DNA of 64,000 nucleotides from M3007 sp964621185 (GTDB lineage Bacteria; Bacteroidota; Bacteroidia; Chitinophagales; Saprospiraceae), in assembly GCA_964621185.1 (NCBI GenBank), contig CAZULM010000015.1, positions 1 to 64,000 of the forward strand, written 5' to 3'. The notes below the pieces were generated by a model. It was not told the origin of the DNA, did not search any database, and saw only the letters and a program-made list of their open reading frames with translations. Position 1 is the stretch's first letter; every line of letters starts with the position of its first letter. The position numbers and the translations under genes are program-made. Positions 54,101-62,373 of the stretch are shown piece by piece.

Positions 54101-54115
54101 GAGCAGTAGTCGCAT
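48131..54115 (-). CDS. 1,994-aa secreted TANFOR-domain-like protein
   Basis: The protein has a signal peptide (1-19). The N-terminal 150 residues (VMVSPPYSHRLDDYL, FLTLTNLTQQDQRMKIVGEI, LGPGETRSFAGQEITGYF) resemble what I know of the TANFOR domain of very large Bacteroidota surface proteins, with an FN3-like segment near 180-290 (FSWLPPTGGGMGNANIRYDFYL). A Cys-rich stretch follows (YTCSCKSPAQKPGG). Residues about 350-1,400 are beta-rich with repeated 'G.GG..N' strands, suggesting a long beta-helix or filament. About 1,430-1,994 look like a separate soluble region. No sorting tail was seen. It is 5 bp downstream of the barrel gene. Confidence 0.75.
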   Translation of the reverse strand: MRLLLLSLVFLLQTAALTAQNEVLVNVMVSPPYSHRLDDYLQYRAQQFLTLTNLTQQDQRMKIVGEIRGLGTGLFIKTRLDYVPNQVIVLGPGETRSFAGQEITGYFDRNNTEQNIPGDLEADIIRTKLLPQDNYDYCIEVVDVNTLKVLGRKCTLIPIQYLSPPQPNLPWCEESHNVTSSPVINFSWLPPTGGGMGNANIRYDFYLIPVPAGQDPAQLLQLAMDGQLPGNYFVRENLSTASYFYNTLNDPKLEAGNYVWGVVATDINHNVGIENQGRSAFCTLNIKTSSIYSPANGGDFPYTCSCKSPAQKPGGSSSPDLLQPGASIKVGAYAMTVLTVEGPGKGTGKIGLPGFPGGVSLPIRVDFNGLQINASREMIGGAVHAQMQPDVSFIPAIDNPQLQTLPMDAGQIDQLDQYFAQNAQQLVSNIGNSIESLGFRLPLGLDKNIGGQQIVVAITGLHFDATQAALDAAMVLDLVDAGTKIALSGRGICLKNGLGLCGEAELYLAENLSLPPLNMYLRGLSGAKEPKEATRVAFDKDGFKMLYIEAVYTFPAGMLSKVQGGGQVEASISAEVYKGWSDWVGTVKIDPFHIVGVNDFAFNVTTAYYDHSSISNPNGMPADYPEGQQPTWTGFFLKSLTVDLPPIIKRKNSNLPLTGAATNVIIDGNGFTGALGLNNLLTIGEGGDGNWQFSVDQFVVKFLKNTFQSGGFNGKLLLPITSRNEQSQLLYSSLLSYANQQFEYQFNAAPKNDLEVDLFAAYFNLSKNCNILVSYSGAKGFEAHALLHGEFRIGGKFDSQLPRIEIAQVSFQNFGLQTKSPFFTPGQWQASLGSPQKSVGGFPLSVKKWELFTIGLQADIDLQLSDLAGFLPNAAATMKFHGKFNNDGSPAFDRFEMSKIHVDADFSVLHVNGDLEFFSKDATWGDGFQGKVAAVFPLGFEVESRLQIGSRNKVNYWYVDGQTNNKSEFTAGMTAYGFSGGACYNMKSNFQEKADISSTESPDQYNWLGAAPSSLKYEIQPGSTEILASVIVGLGAKELFNAGVKMHIKFNNGGLGDINIKGKGGMFADPGKDGLVNGDIHIKYNVPQKIVEIGVGLRINVAGVFTGYGYLSTYSNGTTGDWNFKLGRPFGWGPPGGPCSFQMAFPPLPLRIEAGGYFQCGNFEVDGLPKRLPNLMQELFPDYPKGYYRAIVGDGLSKGSAIACGAYLQAELSLSYLIFYAKFSAVFGFDLQLAKAPEGCDKYPTPGMNGWYGVGQLYAGIKAAIGIEVDLFFISGRFEILSISFGGLLSGGGPNPTWVIGTVGGRFSILGGMVEGYCSFRFEAGDKCIPTGDPLANLKLINETFPAQSNELQPINIDPAVSVNLPLDYEFFLEEIKEKDGVPVTIPRLFKCTRDDVELKLVNTKTGKAAYGRTDYDPEGFGKAIILDHMLEPNTNYVYTVSATVRECGNINRAALSGDGQHGKPLSFGSCNGNWDKAIIKKTNKPYVDERKVTFKTNAGLLRLDPNDVVYSLPHHNQRFFCYQDIAKQTILGLRKRVLATDLVGNQADLNAKKTLKVRLIKHGQEANSYQQFSVPVDISSNSDDPTAEGKYIAEGAKHFWSSGMWADLSPSTTFGVQFFMEWEIPPAPAGQQSSNYLSTTIAKRALTKEVDVNERKLNLQRYNLKKNQREVYRYYFRTSQYSAIEQKLADLDRNQLVFMQLKADHSAPKPFSIVGPNLDSWDNVVNRLKANFTPEELNPPKDKKTGEYKWGIFLSKAGFLGPERFDVFDIEGYQRTITYNSFSNFYRIKPLLEFDCGEMKKYWQNFFNSALDTLLQNGIMGNIEYQDPNTEQFGWIAEDFKLRVNNVMGPIDTSNVMGSSNGSYQSLPIKFNTSKMAGSIVKPKSNAMVLNINEPAKPNLLEVSRTYSRLDKEPPGSIFPGNHWLNTVIKNWNNIPGPAMQNQFYGNIGAAFDLINNAPGPAFNPLEQGQTGAIKVNIPKAGGGAPQFQIGKK

Positions 54116-54119
54116 AGGA

Positions 54120-55784
54120 TCAAAAGGTATATTCCACGCCGCCCGTAACCGTCAGGTATTGAAAGTTGCGCTGCGGCGTTTGGTTGGCCAGGAAATAGGT
54201 GTTGGTGTGGAACCGCGTGTTTTTCAATGCTTTCCAGGAAGCGCCCGCGCCGCCGCCGAAGCTGGTGCCGGATTTGCCGCCTTGGAGGAAAAGGAGGTTT
54301 GTGTTCAGGTTGGCGTTGAGGTTGAGCTTGTTTTTTAGCACCGGCTTGCCGATGTTGGCGGTCATGCCCAGACTCTGGTCGTCGGCTGCGGTGCCGCTCT
54401 TGTTCTTCCGGCCATTGATGCCGAGGCCGAGGTTGAGGCCGGTTTTTTGGTGTTGCCAGCCATAGCTCACTTGCCCGAATACAAAATCGGAGCGGAGGTT
54501 CTGGCGGGTGTAAGGGTTGTAGTCGTCGCTTTTTTGATAGGCCATGCTGGCGCTGACCGTGCGCGTGGTTGCGCTGCTGCGGAAGAGCCAGTGCGGCGAA
54601 AGGTTCAGGAACAGGGTCGATTGTTGGAGCCGAAGGGAGTCGGATGCCAGATAGAGGTTTTCCTGGGTAAACTGGAAATTGTTGGCTTGCAGTTCGATGC
54701 CGAAACGCTCGTTGGGGTTCAGCGAAAGGTTCATGCCGCCGATGATCCGTTGGGAGGTAGCGGGTTTCAGATTCAACAGGTTATCGCTTTGCCAGCCGGT
54801 GTTGAACTGTATCCTGGTGCGGCCTTTGTTGAAGCTGAAACCAGGCGTTAGGGTTATTTGCTGCACATCCGTTTGAAAAAACCAAGCGCCCATGGAATTG
54901 TATTCCGGCTCCACGCGGCGGTAGTTGAGACCCAGTTGGAACTGCCTTCCCTGGTAGCGCAAGCCCGCCTCGCCGGCAAAGCTGAGGCTGGTACTGGTGT
55001 GAAAAGGCAAGACCCAGGCCAGTTGCGACGCTATTTTTTTGAGCTTTTCGTCGTCCGATTCGGCTGTCAGCAGATCGCTGCGCGTGTCGCGGGTATAGAG
55101 GCTTGCGCCGCCGTCCATTTGCAGGTAAACCCGTTTGCCGAAAGAGATGCGGGAAGAAATGCCCAGCACCGCGTTCTCGTCGGGCGTGAGGTTGCCGTAC
55201 CGCCGCGCGATGGGCTGGATAGAAGTCGAGTCGTCTTTTGCCTTGAAATAGAGCAGGTCGAAGTAATTGCGTTTTTTCCCGACGCCTATTTTCATGCCGT
55301 AGCCCAGCCGTTTATACGCCGGTCGGAGCTGAAAAATGCCGCTCGTATCGGCTTCGCGCGCTTTTTGAAAGCGACCGCCCAAGACGGCAAAGCGGAATGC
55401 GCCGGGGTTCAGCTCCACCGCGCCGCCCAGGAAAGTGTGGCCAGCTACGGAAAAGGGCGACAAAGACAGGCTGCGCACGCCAACATGGAATCTGGCCCAT
55501 TTGTACGTGGGGCTCGCGCCGATCTGCGAAAAGGGCCCGCTGATGGAGCGCTGTTGGTTGGAAACCATCATGTTGACCGGCATGGGGTGCCCGTAGATGC
55601 CGAAAACCGGGTTGCCGTTCAGGCTCCAGAAAAAGCCTGGCTGGCGGCCAGCATAGTTCTGCTGCTGAAAAGTACCGATGGCTATTGACGCCGTGCCATG
55701 AAAACTCAGCGGTTGCTTTTTTTCGCCCTGGGCGTTGAGGCTCAAGGCGCAGCTTAGCAGGAAAAAGGCGGTATGAAATTTCAT
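54120..55784 (-). CDS. outer-membrane beta-barrel protein of the surface operon
   Basis: This 554-aa protein has a signal peptide at 55,784 (MKFHTAFFLLSCALSLNAQ) and then alternating amphipathic strands to the C-terminal aromatic residue (LTVTGGVEYTF), the hallmark of an outer-membrane barrel. An estimated 20 or more strands are possible (KRLGYGMKIGVGKKRNYFDLLYF, QFQLGLNYRRVEPEYNSMGAWFF). There is no plug or SusC motif. It may be the anchor or export partner for the 1,994-aa protein encoded 5 bp downstream; that is inference. Confidence 0.85.
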   Translation of the reverse strand: MKFHTAFFLLSCALSLNAQGEKKQPLSFHGTASIAIGTFQQQNYAGRQPGFFWSLNGNPVFGIYGHPMPVNMMVSNQQRSISGPFSQIGASPTYKWARFHVGVRSLSLSPFSVAGHTFLGGAVELNPGAFRFAVLGGRFQKAREADTSGIFQLRPAYKRLGYGMKIGVGKKRNYFDLLYFKAKDDSTSIQPIARRYGNLTPDENAVLGISSRISFGKRVYLQMDGGASLYTRDTRSDLLTAESDDEKLKKIASQLAWVLPFHTSTSLSFAGEAGLRYQGRQFQLGLNYRRVEPEYNSMGAWFFQTDVQQITLTPGFSFNKGRTRIQFNTGWQSDNLLNLKPATSQRIIGGMNLSLNPNERFGIELQANNFQFTQENLYLASDSLRLQQSTLFLNLSPHWLFRSSATTRTVSASMAYQKSDDYNPYTRQNLRSDFVFGQVSYGWQHQKTGLNLGLGINGRKNKSGTAADDQSLGMTANIGKPVLKNKLNLNANLNTNLLFLQGGKSGTSFGGGAGASWKALKNTRFHTNTYFLANQTPQRNFQYLTVTGGVEYTF

Positions 55785-55851
55785 GGCATCACAGGTGTTT
55801 GAACTTGGATTGCAGGCGTTGACAAAAAGGTAAGCGGGAAGGGCAGGAGAT

Positions 55852-56487
55852 TTAATCTCTGTACCCGAAAAAGTACCGCTCCGATCCAGCATCAACCGCC
55901 AGCGACCTTGTTTGCCGCGCGGAAGGGTCGTACTGGAGCTCTCCATACGGAGACGGCTCCTGGACAAACAGCCGTGCCTCGTTGCGTACGCGCACGTAGG
56001 TGGTAGGTGCGCACACAAGGCTCAATATTTCTACTTCGCCCGATTCAATGACCGGGTAGCTGAAAGTGCTGCTGGAAACATCCGGGATGATGACATGTGA
56101 AAATTCATTCGGCACGCGGCCTTCCTTCCAGTTTTTGGGGCAATTCCAGTCGGAACCCCGGCCAGGTGTGCCACCTTTCCAGGTAGCTGTTTTTTGGGCA
56201 GAAACCGAATCAGGGTTGCCCAGAAAAATGCAGCAGAGCGCGAAAAATGCTGTGGTCGCCATTTTGCCATGCTGCCGGCACATCAACTTCAGGTGCGCAG
56301 CAAAAAGCGCCCAACAGACAATTGCTGCCAAGGCGAATGCGGTAAAAGACCAGCGGATCAGTGTGACAAGGCCAGCGCTGAAATCTGCCACGCTGTTGTT
56401 GTTTAAAACTATTGCATCGGGCGCTTGAGCTGCTGCATGGAGGGCGTTCAGGATAAAAAGGGCGAAAAAGAGGGCTGCGTTTTTCAT
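55852..56487 (-). CDS. exported hypothetical protein, first gene of the surface operon
   Basis: The protein has 211 aa: a signal peptide (1-20), a short segment, a TM helix near 42-66 (LIRWSFTAFALAAIVCWALF), a second hydrophobic stretch near 78-92, and a beta-rich C-terminal part (TATWKGGTPGRGSDWNCPKNWKEGRVPNEFSHVII...), which looks like the start of a G8/autotransporter-type 'W.GG....W....NW..G.VP' repeat. Family not recognised as a whole. It is 67 bp ahead of the barrel gene and is probably co-transcribed. Confidence 0.65.
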   Translation of the reverse strand: MKNAALFFALFILNALHAAAQAPDAIVLNNNSVADFSAGLVTLIRWSFTAFALAAIVCWALFAAHLKLMCRQHGKMATTAFFALCCIFLGNPDSVSAQKTATWKGGTPGRGSDWNCPKNWKEGRVPNEFSHVIIPDVSSSTFSYPVIESGEVEILSLVCAPTTYVRVRNEARLFVQEPSPYGELQYDPSARQTRSLAVDAGSERYFFGYRD

Positions 56488-56699
56488 AGTGAAATTATTT
56501 TGCGTTGGTGGTTGTGATGTTATGTCAGTAACTTTGATGGGTCAAAGGTGCCGGGAAGCCGAAAGGATGTACAGCGCTGTTTTCCCACTGGCAGGTTTCG
56601 GTTTCCGCTTGGCAGTTGTTTTGCCCACCATACCTGCAACCATATATTGCGGGATGATAGAAGGAGGTAAGTGCCTCAAAAAAAAACGCACAAGGGTTT

Positions 56700-57449
56700 A
56701 TGCTAAACACTGTATTGATCGAAGACAACGACGACGCTGCCGAGAAGCTCCGGTTCTTGTTGGAGAAGTATTGTGCCGAAAAAGTAAAGCTGCTTGCCCG
56801 CGCCAGCTCCGGCCAGGAAGGGCTAGCCGCTATTGCCCTGCACCGGCCGGCGCTGGTATTCCTCGATATTGAACTTGGCGACATGACGGCTTTTGAAATG
56901 CTGGAGCGCTTAGATGCGGCAGATTTTCAGGTAGTGTTCACCACCGCGCACGACCATTACGCCATCAAAGCGATCCGGTACAGTGCCGTGGATTACCTCC
57001 AAAAACCGATCGGGCGGGAGGAGTTGCTCGCTGCAATTGCCCGGGCAGAAAGCAACCCAACAAGGATTTTGCAGGAACAGATGCGCCAATTGACATCCCA
57101 TGCGCATTCAAAATCGGTGCTTCCCGAAAAAATTGCGCTGACCACTGCCGAAGGGCTGGTGTTCAAAAAGACAAGCGACATCGTGCGCTGCGAGAGCGAC
57201 CGGATGTACACCGTCGTTATCATGACCGATGGGGAAAAGTTGATGGTATCCAAACCGATGGGGCAATTGGAGGAAATCATTGAGGGGCAGGGCTTTTTCC
57301 GGGTGCACAATTCGCACCTTATCAACATGCGCCATATTCGTCAGTTCGTGCGCACCGATGGCGGTTATGTGGTGATGGACGATGGCGCCACGGTGAGCGT
57401 GGCGCGCAATCGGAAAGATGATTTCCTGGAGTTGTTCTCCAAATTCTGA
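56700..57449 (+). CDS. LytTR-family response regulator
   Basis: This 249-aa regulator has a receiver domain with LIEDNDDAAEKL at 6-17, phospho-acceptor Asp56 (VFLDIELGDM) and the conserved Lys in YLQKPI. The LytTR DNA-binding domain spans about 145-245 (VRCESDRMYTVVIM, FFRVHNSHLINMRHIRQFVR). It is divergent from the surface operon (212-bp gap) and 88 bp upstream of the hybrid kinase, so it may link the kinase to operon expression; this is position-based. Confidence 0.93.
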   Translation: MLNTVLIEDNDDAAEKLRFLLEKYCAEKVKLLARASSGQEGLAAIALHRPALVFLDIELGDMTAFEMLERLDAADFQVVFTTAHDHYAIKAIRYSAVDYLQKPIGREELLAAIARAESNPTRILQEQMRQLTSHAHSKSVLPEKIALTTAEGLVFKKTSDIVRCESDRMYTVVIMTDGEKLMVSKPMGQLEEIIEGQGFFRVHNSHLINMRHIRQFVRTDGGYVVMDDGATVSVARNRKDDFLELFSKF

Positions 57450-57537
57450 CCAACGGGAAACCCAGACCGGCAAACCGGAAAGTTGCGCCCCAACGTGAAG
57501 CACCGCAAGGGGCATATTTGCCAAAATATTCTGTCCC

Positions 57538-60500
57538 ATGAAATTTTTGCCCTTGTTGTGCCTGCTCCTGCCTGTTTTCCTTTTTGGCCAATCTGGGCAC
57601 CCGTCGCCCGATCCGCTTTACCCGCCGCTTCCCGCTGAGGCTTCCGCACGCCTTCAGGCCGAGCGGCTCGACAAGATAATATGGCAAATTTTTTTGGAGG
57701 CCAATTTGCAGTTCGGGACGTATGCCGGGCAATTGGACAGCCTGTACCGCTGCTGTATCCTCGGAAAAACTCGGGATCCTGATTTTGAAAAAACCATCGG
57801 TGCCAGGGCAACCTTTTTTCTGGGGGCATCCCTGATGGAGGAACAGCCCGAAGCCTCCCAACCGTTGTTGAAAGACGCCATTCGGCAATTTGCCTTAATG
57901 GGCGATTCCACTTTTATGGCGTTGAGTTATACGCAACTCACCTATACCGCGTCCCGCCTGGGCGACAGCCTGGCCTCTGCCGCATACCTCGACCAGTCCG
58001 CTTTACTGGTGAAGCACGTGCCTGACCCATTTTTAAAATCGATTGTCCTGAGCGATATGGGGATCAATTGCTATATTTTCGGAAGATATGCAGAAGCGGC
58101 TGCGAATTATTTTCAGGCATTGGAATTGGTAGAAAAGTACCGGACACCGTCCTTGCTTAATTTGCAGCACGACATCTACCACAACCTGAACGGCATCTAC
58201 AACAGGCTGGAGGACTGGGACAACGCGCTCAATTACATGAAAAAAGCCATACAATGCGCTAAGGAGCGCGGACAGGACCCAGCCGTGCATTGTGTGGGCC
58301 TGGCCAATAGTTATATCGGGAAAAAGGAATACCGGCTTGCCCTGGAAGTATTGTTGGAAGCAGAAAAAAAATTGCAGAGCGAGGTTTATTCGAATATGAA
58401 AGCGGCCATTAATTATACTCTTTCCAATTGTTACCGCAATCTTGGCGATGTAAATGCCGCTTTGACATGCGCCCAAAAAGCCGTAAAACTGCTGCCTGTC
58501 AGTACCAATGCGCCACAAGGCGCTATATCTTTGGAAGAATTGGCCCATTGCGAATTTGCCTTGGGCAGGACCGACCAAGCCCTGCGCCATGCGCTGCTGG
58601 CGTATGAAACTTATGTAAGCTCAAAGCAAAACGGCGGTCTAGTAAGGATAACAGCGCTGCTCAGCAATATTTATAAAGCCCAGGGAGATTTTCGCAAGGC
58701 CCTGCAATTCAGTGAATTGCGCTTTAAATTTCAAAATCTGGTAGAACGCCAGCAAAGTGCCCGCCAACTTGCTTTCGGCGAGTTCACCCGCGAAAATGAA
58801 GCCATTAAGGCCCGCCGCGAAGCTGAAGTGAAAGCTGAACTCGATCAACAGCGGAACATTCGTTTTGGCCTTTTTGCCGGGATGGGCGTGTTGCTGCTGC
58901 TGGCTTTGCTGTTATACAACCGATACCGGTACAAGCAACGGACCGCGCAAAAACTGGAAGCGCAAAACCTTCAAATTGAAGCTGCCCGTTCGGTTGCCGA
59001 GGAGCAGCGCCAACGCGCAGAAGCATCCGAAGCCTTCAAATCCCGGTTCCTGGCGAACATGAGCCATGAAATACGCACGCCCCTGCATGGCATTTCCGGT
59101 TACACCGAAATGCTGCTCCACACCGCACTCCAGGAAAAACAACTGCGCTGGCTGTCTTCCATCCGCCAATCGACCGATCGTTTGAGCGAGGTAGTGAACG
59201 ACATTCTCGACCTGAGCAAGCTGGAAGCCGGGGAAATGAAGCTCCGGAAACTGCCTTTTTCCGTGCGTCAGTTGGCCCATGACGTACAGGAAGCGCTTGC
59301 ATTAAAGGCAGCTGACAAAGGAATAACCTTTGCGCTGCAATTGGAGGGAGCGGTGCCCGAAGCCGCGATCGGCGACCCGACCCGGCTTTTTCAGATATTG
59401 ATGAATCTGGCGGGCAATGCCGTCAAGTTTACAGAAGTAGGCAGTGTAGTGTTGGCAGTTTCTGTAGAAAACACAGACCATGCTGACAACCTTGCTTCCT
59501 TGCGGTTCAGCATCTCCGATACAGGCGCGGGCATACCAACGGAACAGTTGAGCACTATTTTCGACAACTTCCAGCAAGTCACGGTAGCACATCCGGGCAA
59601 CCAAATGGTCACCCGCGCAGATGCCGGCACAGGCTTGGGCCTGAGCATTGCCCGTGAGCTTGTACGGCTTCACGGCAGCGACATCGAAGTAGAAAGCACC
59701 CTTGGAAAGGGCTCGGTTTTTTCTTTCGTTATCACAGTGCCAACAGCGGCGGCGGCTTCAGTTGCCGACAATCAGCCGTTTTCCGAGGCACTTGTTTATC
59801 ACACAGCGCTCCGCATCCTCCTGGCCGACGACAATGAATTTAACCGAGAAATCGCGGTTGAAGCCCTGCACCGCCATTTTGAAAACGTTGAAGTCGTTGA
59901 AGCGGTCAATGGGAGAGAAGCCGTTTCAATGCTGGAAAACGCAGATGCCCCATTTGATTTGGTGTTGATGGACATGCAGATGCCGGAAATGACTGGAATG
60001 GATGCCACACATTATATTCGGCAGCATCTTTCCAAGGAGCTTCCCATCATCGCGCTCACGGCATCGGCTACCCCGCAAGAAGTGGAACTTGCCCTGGCAT
60101 CCGGCATGGACCGGCATTTGGGCAAGCCGTTCAAACCGCATGAATTGGCCAATGTGGTCGCGGAAACGCTTCAACTTCCAGGCAGGCAGACGGAAATGAC
60201 GCCAACGCCGGTAACCACGCATGCGCAGCTCCCAATGGAGGGCAGCACGACCGCAGAGGGGTTCGATCTCCGGTTTTTGCACGATTTCTGTGCCGGCGAC
60301 ACGGAACAGATGCAGCATTTCATCCGAAAATTTATGGAACAATACCCGCAGGAGCTGAAACGCTTGAAACGAGCCTTGGAATTTCGGGACAGAGCAGGCA
60401 TTTCCCAGGCTGCCCATAATTTTAAGCCACAACTTGAATTTGTTGGGTTGAAGAAAACAAGCGCCCTGATGCAGGAAATCGAGCAGGGCGCACGTTCCGC

Positions 60501-60576
60501 CATGACTTTTACGGAACTGGAATCATTGGCCGAACGGGTGGCCGTTGCTTTGGAGGGGCAGGAAATGGGTGGTTAA
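57538..60576 (+). CDS. TPR hybrid sensor histidine kinase with receiver and HPt domains
   Basis: This 1,012-aa protein has a signal peptide (1-18), periplasmic TPRs (about 60-420), a TM (about 441-460), a coiled coil, HisKA with His near 508 (FLANMSHEIRTPLHGI), and HATPase_c (LMNLAGNAVKF, DTGAGIP, GTGLGLSIARELV). A receiver follows (ILLADDNEFNREIA; Asp near 811 in VLMDMQMPEM), then a C-terminal HPt domain with His near 960 (QAAHNFKPQLEFVGLK). A full phosphorelay lies in one chain, so the final target is another receiver, plausibly the preceding LytTR protein. Confidence 0.94.
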   Translation: MKFLPLLCLLLPVFLFGQSGHPSPDPLYPPLPAEASARLQAERLDKIIWQIFLEANLQFGTYAGQLDSLYRCCILGKTRDPDFEKTIGARATFFLGASLMEEQPEASQPLLKDAIRQFALMGDSTFMALSYTQLTYTASRLGDSLASAAYLDQSALLVKHVPDPFLKSIVLSDMGINCYIFGRYAEAAANYFQALELVEKYRTPSLLNLQHDIYHNLNGIYNRLEDWDNALNYMKKAIQCAKERGQDPAVHCVGLANSYIGKKEYRLALEVLLEAEKKLQSEVYSNMKAAINYTLSNCYRNLGDVNAALTCAQKAVKLLPVSTNAPQGAISLEELAHCEFALGRTDQALRHALLAYETYVSSKQNGGLVRITALLSNIYKAQGDFRKALQFSELRFKFQNLVERQQSARQLAFGEFTRENEAIKARREAEVKAELDQQRNIRFGLFAGMGVLLLLALLLYNRYRYKQRTAQKLEAQNLQIEAARSVAEEQRQRAEASEAFKSRFLANMSHEIRTPLHGISGYTEMLLHTALQEKQLRWLSSIRQSTDRLSEVVNDILDLSKLEAGEMKLRKLPFSVRQLAHDVQEALALKAADKGITFALQLEGAVPEAAIGDPTRLFQILMNLAGNAVKFTEVGSVVLAVSVENTDHADNLASLRFSISDTGAGIPTEQLSTIFDNFQQVTVAHPGNQMVTRADAGTGLGLSIARELVRLHGSDIEVESTLGKGSVFSFVITVPTAAAASVADNQPFSEALVYHTALRILLADDNEFNREIAVEALHRHFENVEVVEAVNGREAVSMLENADAPFDLVLMDMQMPEMTGMDATHYIRQHLSKELPIIALTASATPQEVELALASGMDRHLGKPFKPHELANVVAETLQLPGRQTEMTPTPVTTHAQLPMEGSTTAEGFDLRFLHDFCAGDTEQMQHFIRKFMEQYPQELKRLKRALEFRDRAGISQAAHNFKPQLEFVGLKKTSALMQEIEQGARSAMTFTELESLAERVAVALEGQEMGG

Positions 60577-60683
60577 ATTGTAAGGAACTAGAATACCGGC
60601 ATGTTTTTTTCAAAATAAATCTCCCTTTTTGCCGCAAGTTGCCCATCTTTTTGTCCTTTTGCAGCGTTCAACTGCGTACAAAT

Positions 60684-62183
60684 ATGGATTTTCGACGGGT
60701 CGCGCTCCTTTCAGGGCCTTTGCTTTTTTTGATATTCGCTTTCATTCCTGCCCCAGCCGGCATGACATACCCCGCCCAAATCACCGCCGGGATCACGCTC
60801 TGGATCGCCGTTTGGTGGGTGACGGAGCCTGTGGATACAGCTGTCACCTCCATGTTGCCGCTGGTGCTGTTCCCCTTGAGCGGCGTGATGCCCTTAAAGG
60901 CCATTTCGGGGGAATACGGCAACGAGATCATTTTCCTGTTCATGGCCGGCTTTTTCATCGGTAAGACCATTGAAAAATGGAACCTGCACCGGCGCATCGC
61001 CCTGCGCATGGTGGCTTGGATGGGCGCCAACCCTTCCATGATGGTGCTGGGGTTCATGTCGGCGGCGGCCCTGCTTTCCATGTGGATATCCAATACGGCC
61101 ACGGCGGTGATGATGACCCCCGTGGCCATCGCCGTAGGGAGCAACATCGCTGCTGGCGACCTGCATGGGGCAAATTTCAAAAAAGCGCTGCTGTTGGGCG
61201 TAGGCTATGCCTGCTCCATTGGCGGGCTCGCTACCATCATCGGCACGCCCACGAACGCCATTTTTTTGGCCTTTGCCCAGCAGCATTTTCAATATACCGT
61301 TTCTTTTGGGCAATGGTTTTTGTTGGGATTCCCCATAACAGTCGTGCTGTTGCTGCTTTGCTGGCAGATGTTGGTGCGCATGTTCCCGCTGGGCAATAAA
61401 CTGGGCGAGGTCTCCGGTTCCAAGCAAGCCATTTTGGACGAGCTGAAGGCGCTGGGGCCAATTTCCGTCCCGGAAAAGCGGCTGATTTTTGTGTTCGGGG
61501 CTGTGGTGCTCTCCTGGGTCACGGGTTCCCTGCTTTGGTACAAATACCTGCCGAATTGCAGCGATACGGTGGTGGCCGTTTGTGGGGCCTTGATTTTGTT
61601 TGTTGTGCCTGCTGGACTAAACGGCCACCATATTCACCAAGACGAGCGCAGCACCCTTGATGAGCAGCCATTGCCGAGAGAACAGCGGGCAAGTGAGGAC
61701 AGGCAACGCTTGTTGGATTGGGAAACCGCCATCACCATCCCTTGGGGCATAATCCTGCTGTTTGGCGGCGGCTTGGCCTTGGCAAAGGGCTTTGAAAGCA
61801 GCGGCCTGGCGATATGGCTGGGCGAACAGTTGAAGGGCCTGAATTCCCTGCCCCACGTGATCATATTGGTTTCGGTATTGGCGGTGGTGGTATTGCTCAG
61901 CGAGATCGCTTCCAACATCGCCACGGCTTCCATGATGATGCCGGTATTGGCAGCCTTGGCGGCCAGCATCGGCGCCGACCCGCTGGGCTTGTGCCTCAGT
62001 GCAACCTTGGCGGCTTCTGTCGGGTTTGGATTGCCTGTCGCCACCGCTCCCAATGCCATTGTATATGGGTCCGGCTTCCTGAGCACCCGCGACATGGCCC
62101 GTGCCGGCTTCCTGCTCGATGCCATCTCCATTGCAGTCATGGTGGCGTTTATTTATCTGTTGATGCCGATGGTTTTTTCGTAG
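60684..62183 (+). CDS. DASS-family sodium/anion (sulfate or dicarboxylate) symporter
   Basis: This 499-aa transporter has about 11-12 TM helices. Start at 60,684 (MDFRRVALL). The two divalent-anion/Na+ symporter hairpin signatures are SMWISNTATAVMMTPVAIAV and SEIASNIATASMMMPVLAAL, i.e. the paired SNT/SNI motifs that bind sodium and substrate. A cytosolic insertion near 310-350 is polar (HHIHQDERSTLDEQPL). Substrate may be sulfate or C4-dicarboxylate. Its stop codon lies inside the downstream octamer array. Confidence 0.9.
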   Translation: MDFRRVALLSGPLLFLIFAFIPAPAGMTYPAQITAGITLWIAVWWVTEPVDTAVTSMLPLVLFPLSGVMPLKAISGEYGNEIIFLFMAGFFIGKTIEKWNLHRRIALRMVAWMGANPSMMVLGFMSAAALLSMWISNTATAVMMTPVAIAVGSNIAAGDLHGANFKKALLLGVGYACSIGGLATIIGTPTNAIFLAFAQQHFQYTVSFGQWFLLGFPITVVLLLLCWQMLVRMFPLGNKLGEVSGSKQAILDELKALGPISVPEKRLIFVFGAVVLSWVTGSLLWYKYLPNCSDTVVAVCGALILFVVPAGLNGHHIHQDERSTLDEQPLPREQRASEDRQRLLDWETAITIPWGIILLFGGGLALAKGFESSGLAIWLGEQLKGLNSLPHVIILVSVLAVVVLLSEIASNIATASMMMPVLAALAASIGADPLGLCLSATLAASVGFGLPVATAPNAIVYGSGFLSTRDMARAGFLLDAISIAVMVAFIYLLMPMVFS

Positions 62184-62253
62184 GGTTACAGGGTTTCAAG
62201 GTTACAGGGTTTCAGGGTTTCAGGGTTACAGGGTTTCAAGGTTTCAGGGTTCG
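62182..62253. repeat. octamer array AGGGTT(A/T)C, 9 units
   Basis: Nine consecutive 8-bp units of AGGGTTAC/AGGGTTTC/AAGGTTTC type, beginning in the stop codon of the symporter. The inverted partner is at 62,307-62,362. Confidence 0.95.
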
Positions 62254-62306
62254 CAATATCTCTTGTGGCTTTGAAAATGTATTCCAAGTTTAATAGGCAA
62301 CCATAT

Positions 62307-62362
62307 AAACCCTGTAACCCTGTAACCCTGAAACCCTGTAACCCTGTAACCCTGTAACCCTG
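62307..62362. repeat. inverted octamer array TAACCCTG, 7 units
   Basis: AAACCCTG, TAACCCTG x2, AAACCCTG, TAACCCTG x3, the reverse-complement units of 62,182-62,253. The pair frames a 53-bp loop and ends 11 bp before the flippase ATG. Confidence 0.95.
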
Positions 62363-62373
62363 TAACCTCTTCT

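Noticed and set aside
62307..62362. Telomere-like TAACCCTG repeat
   Set aside because: The 8-bp unit is only superficially like CCCTAA and is one of many different period-7/8 arrays at internal positions.
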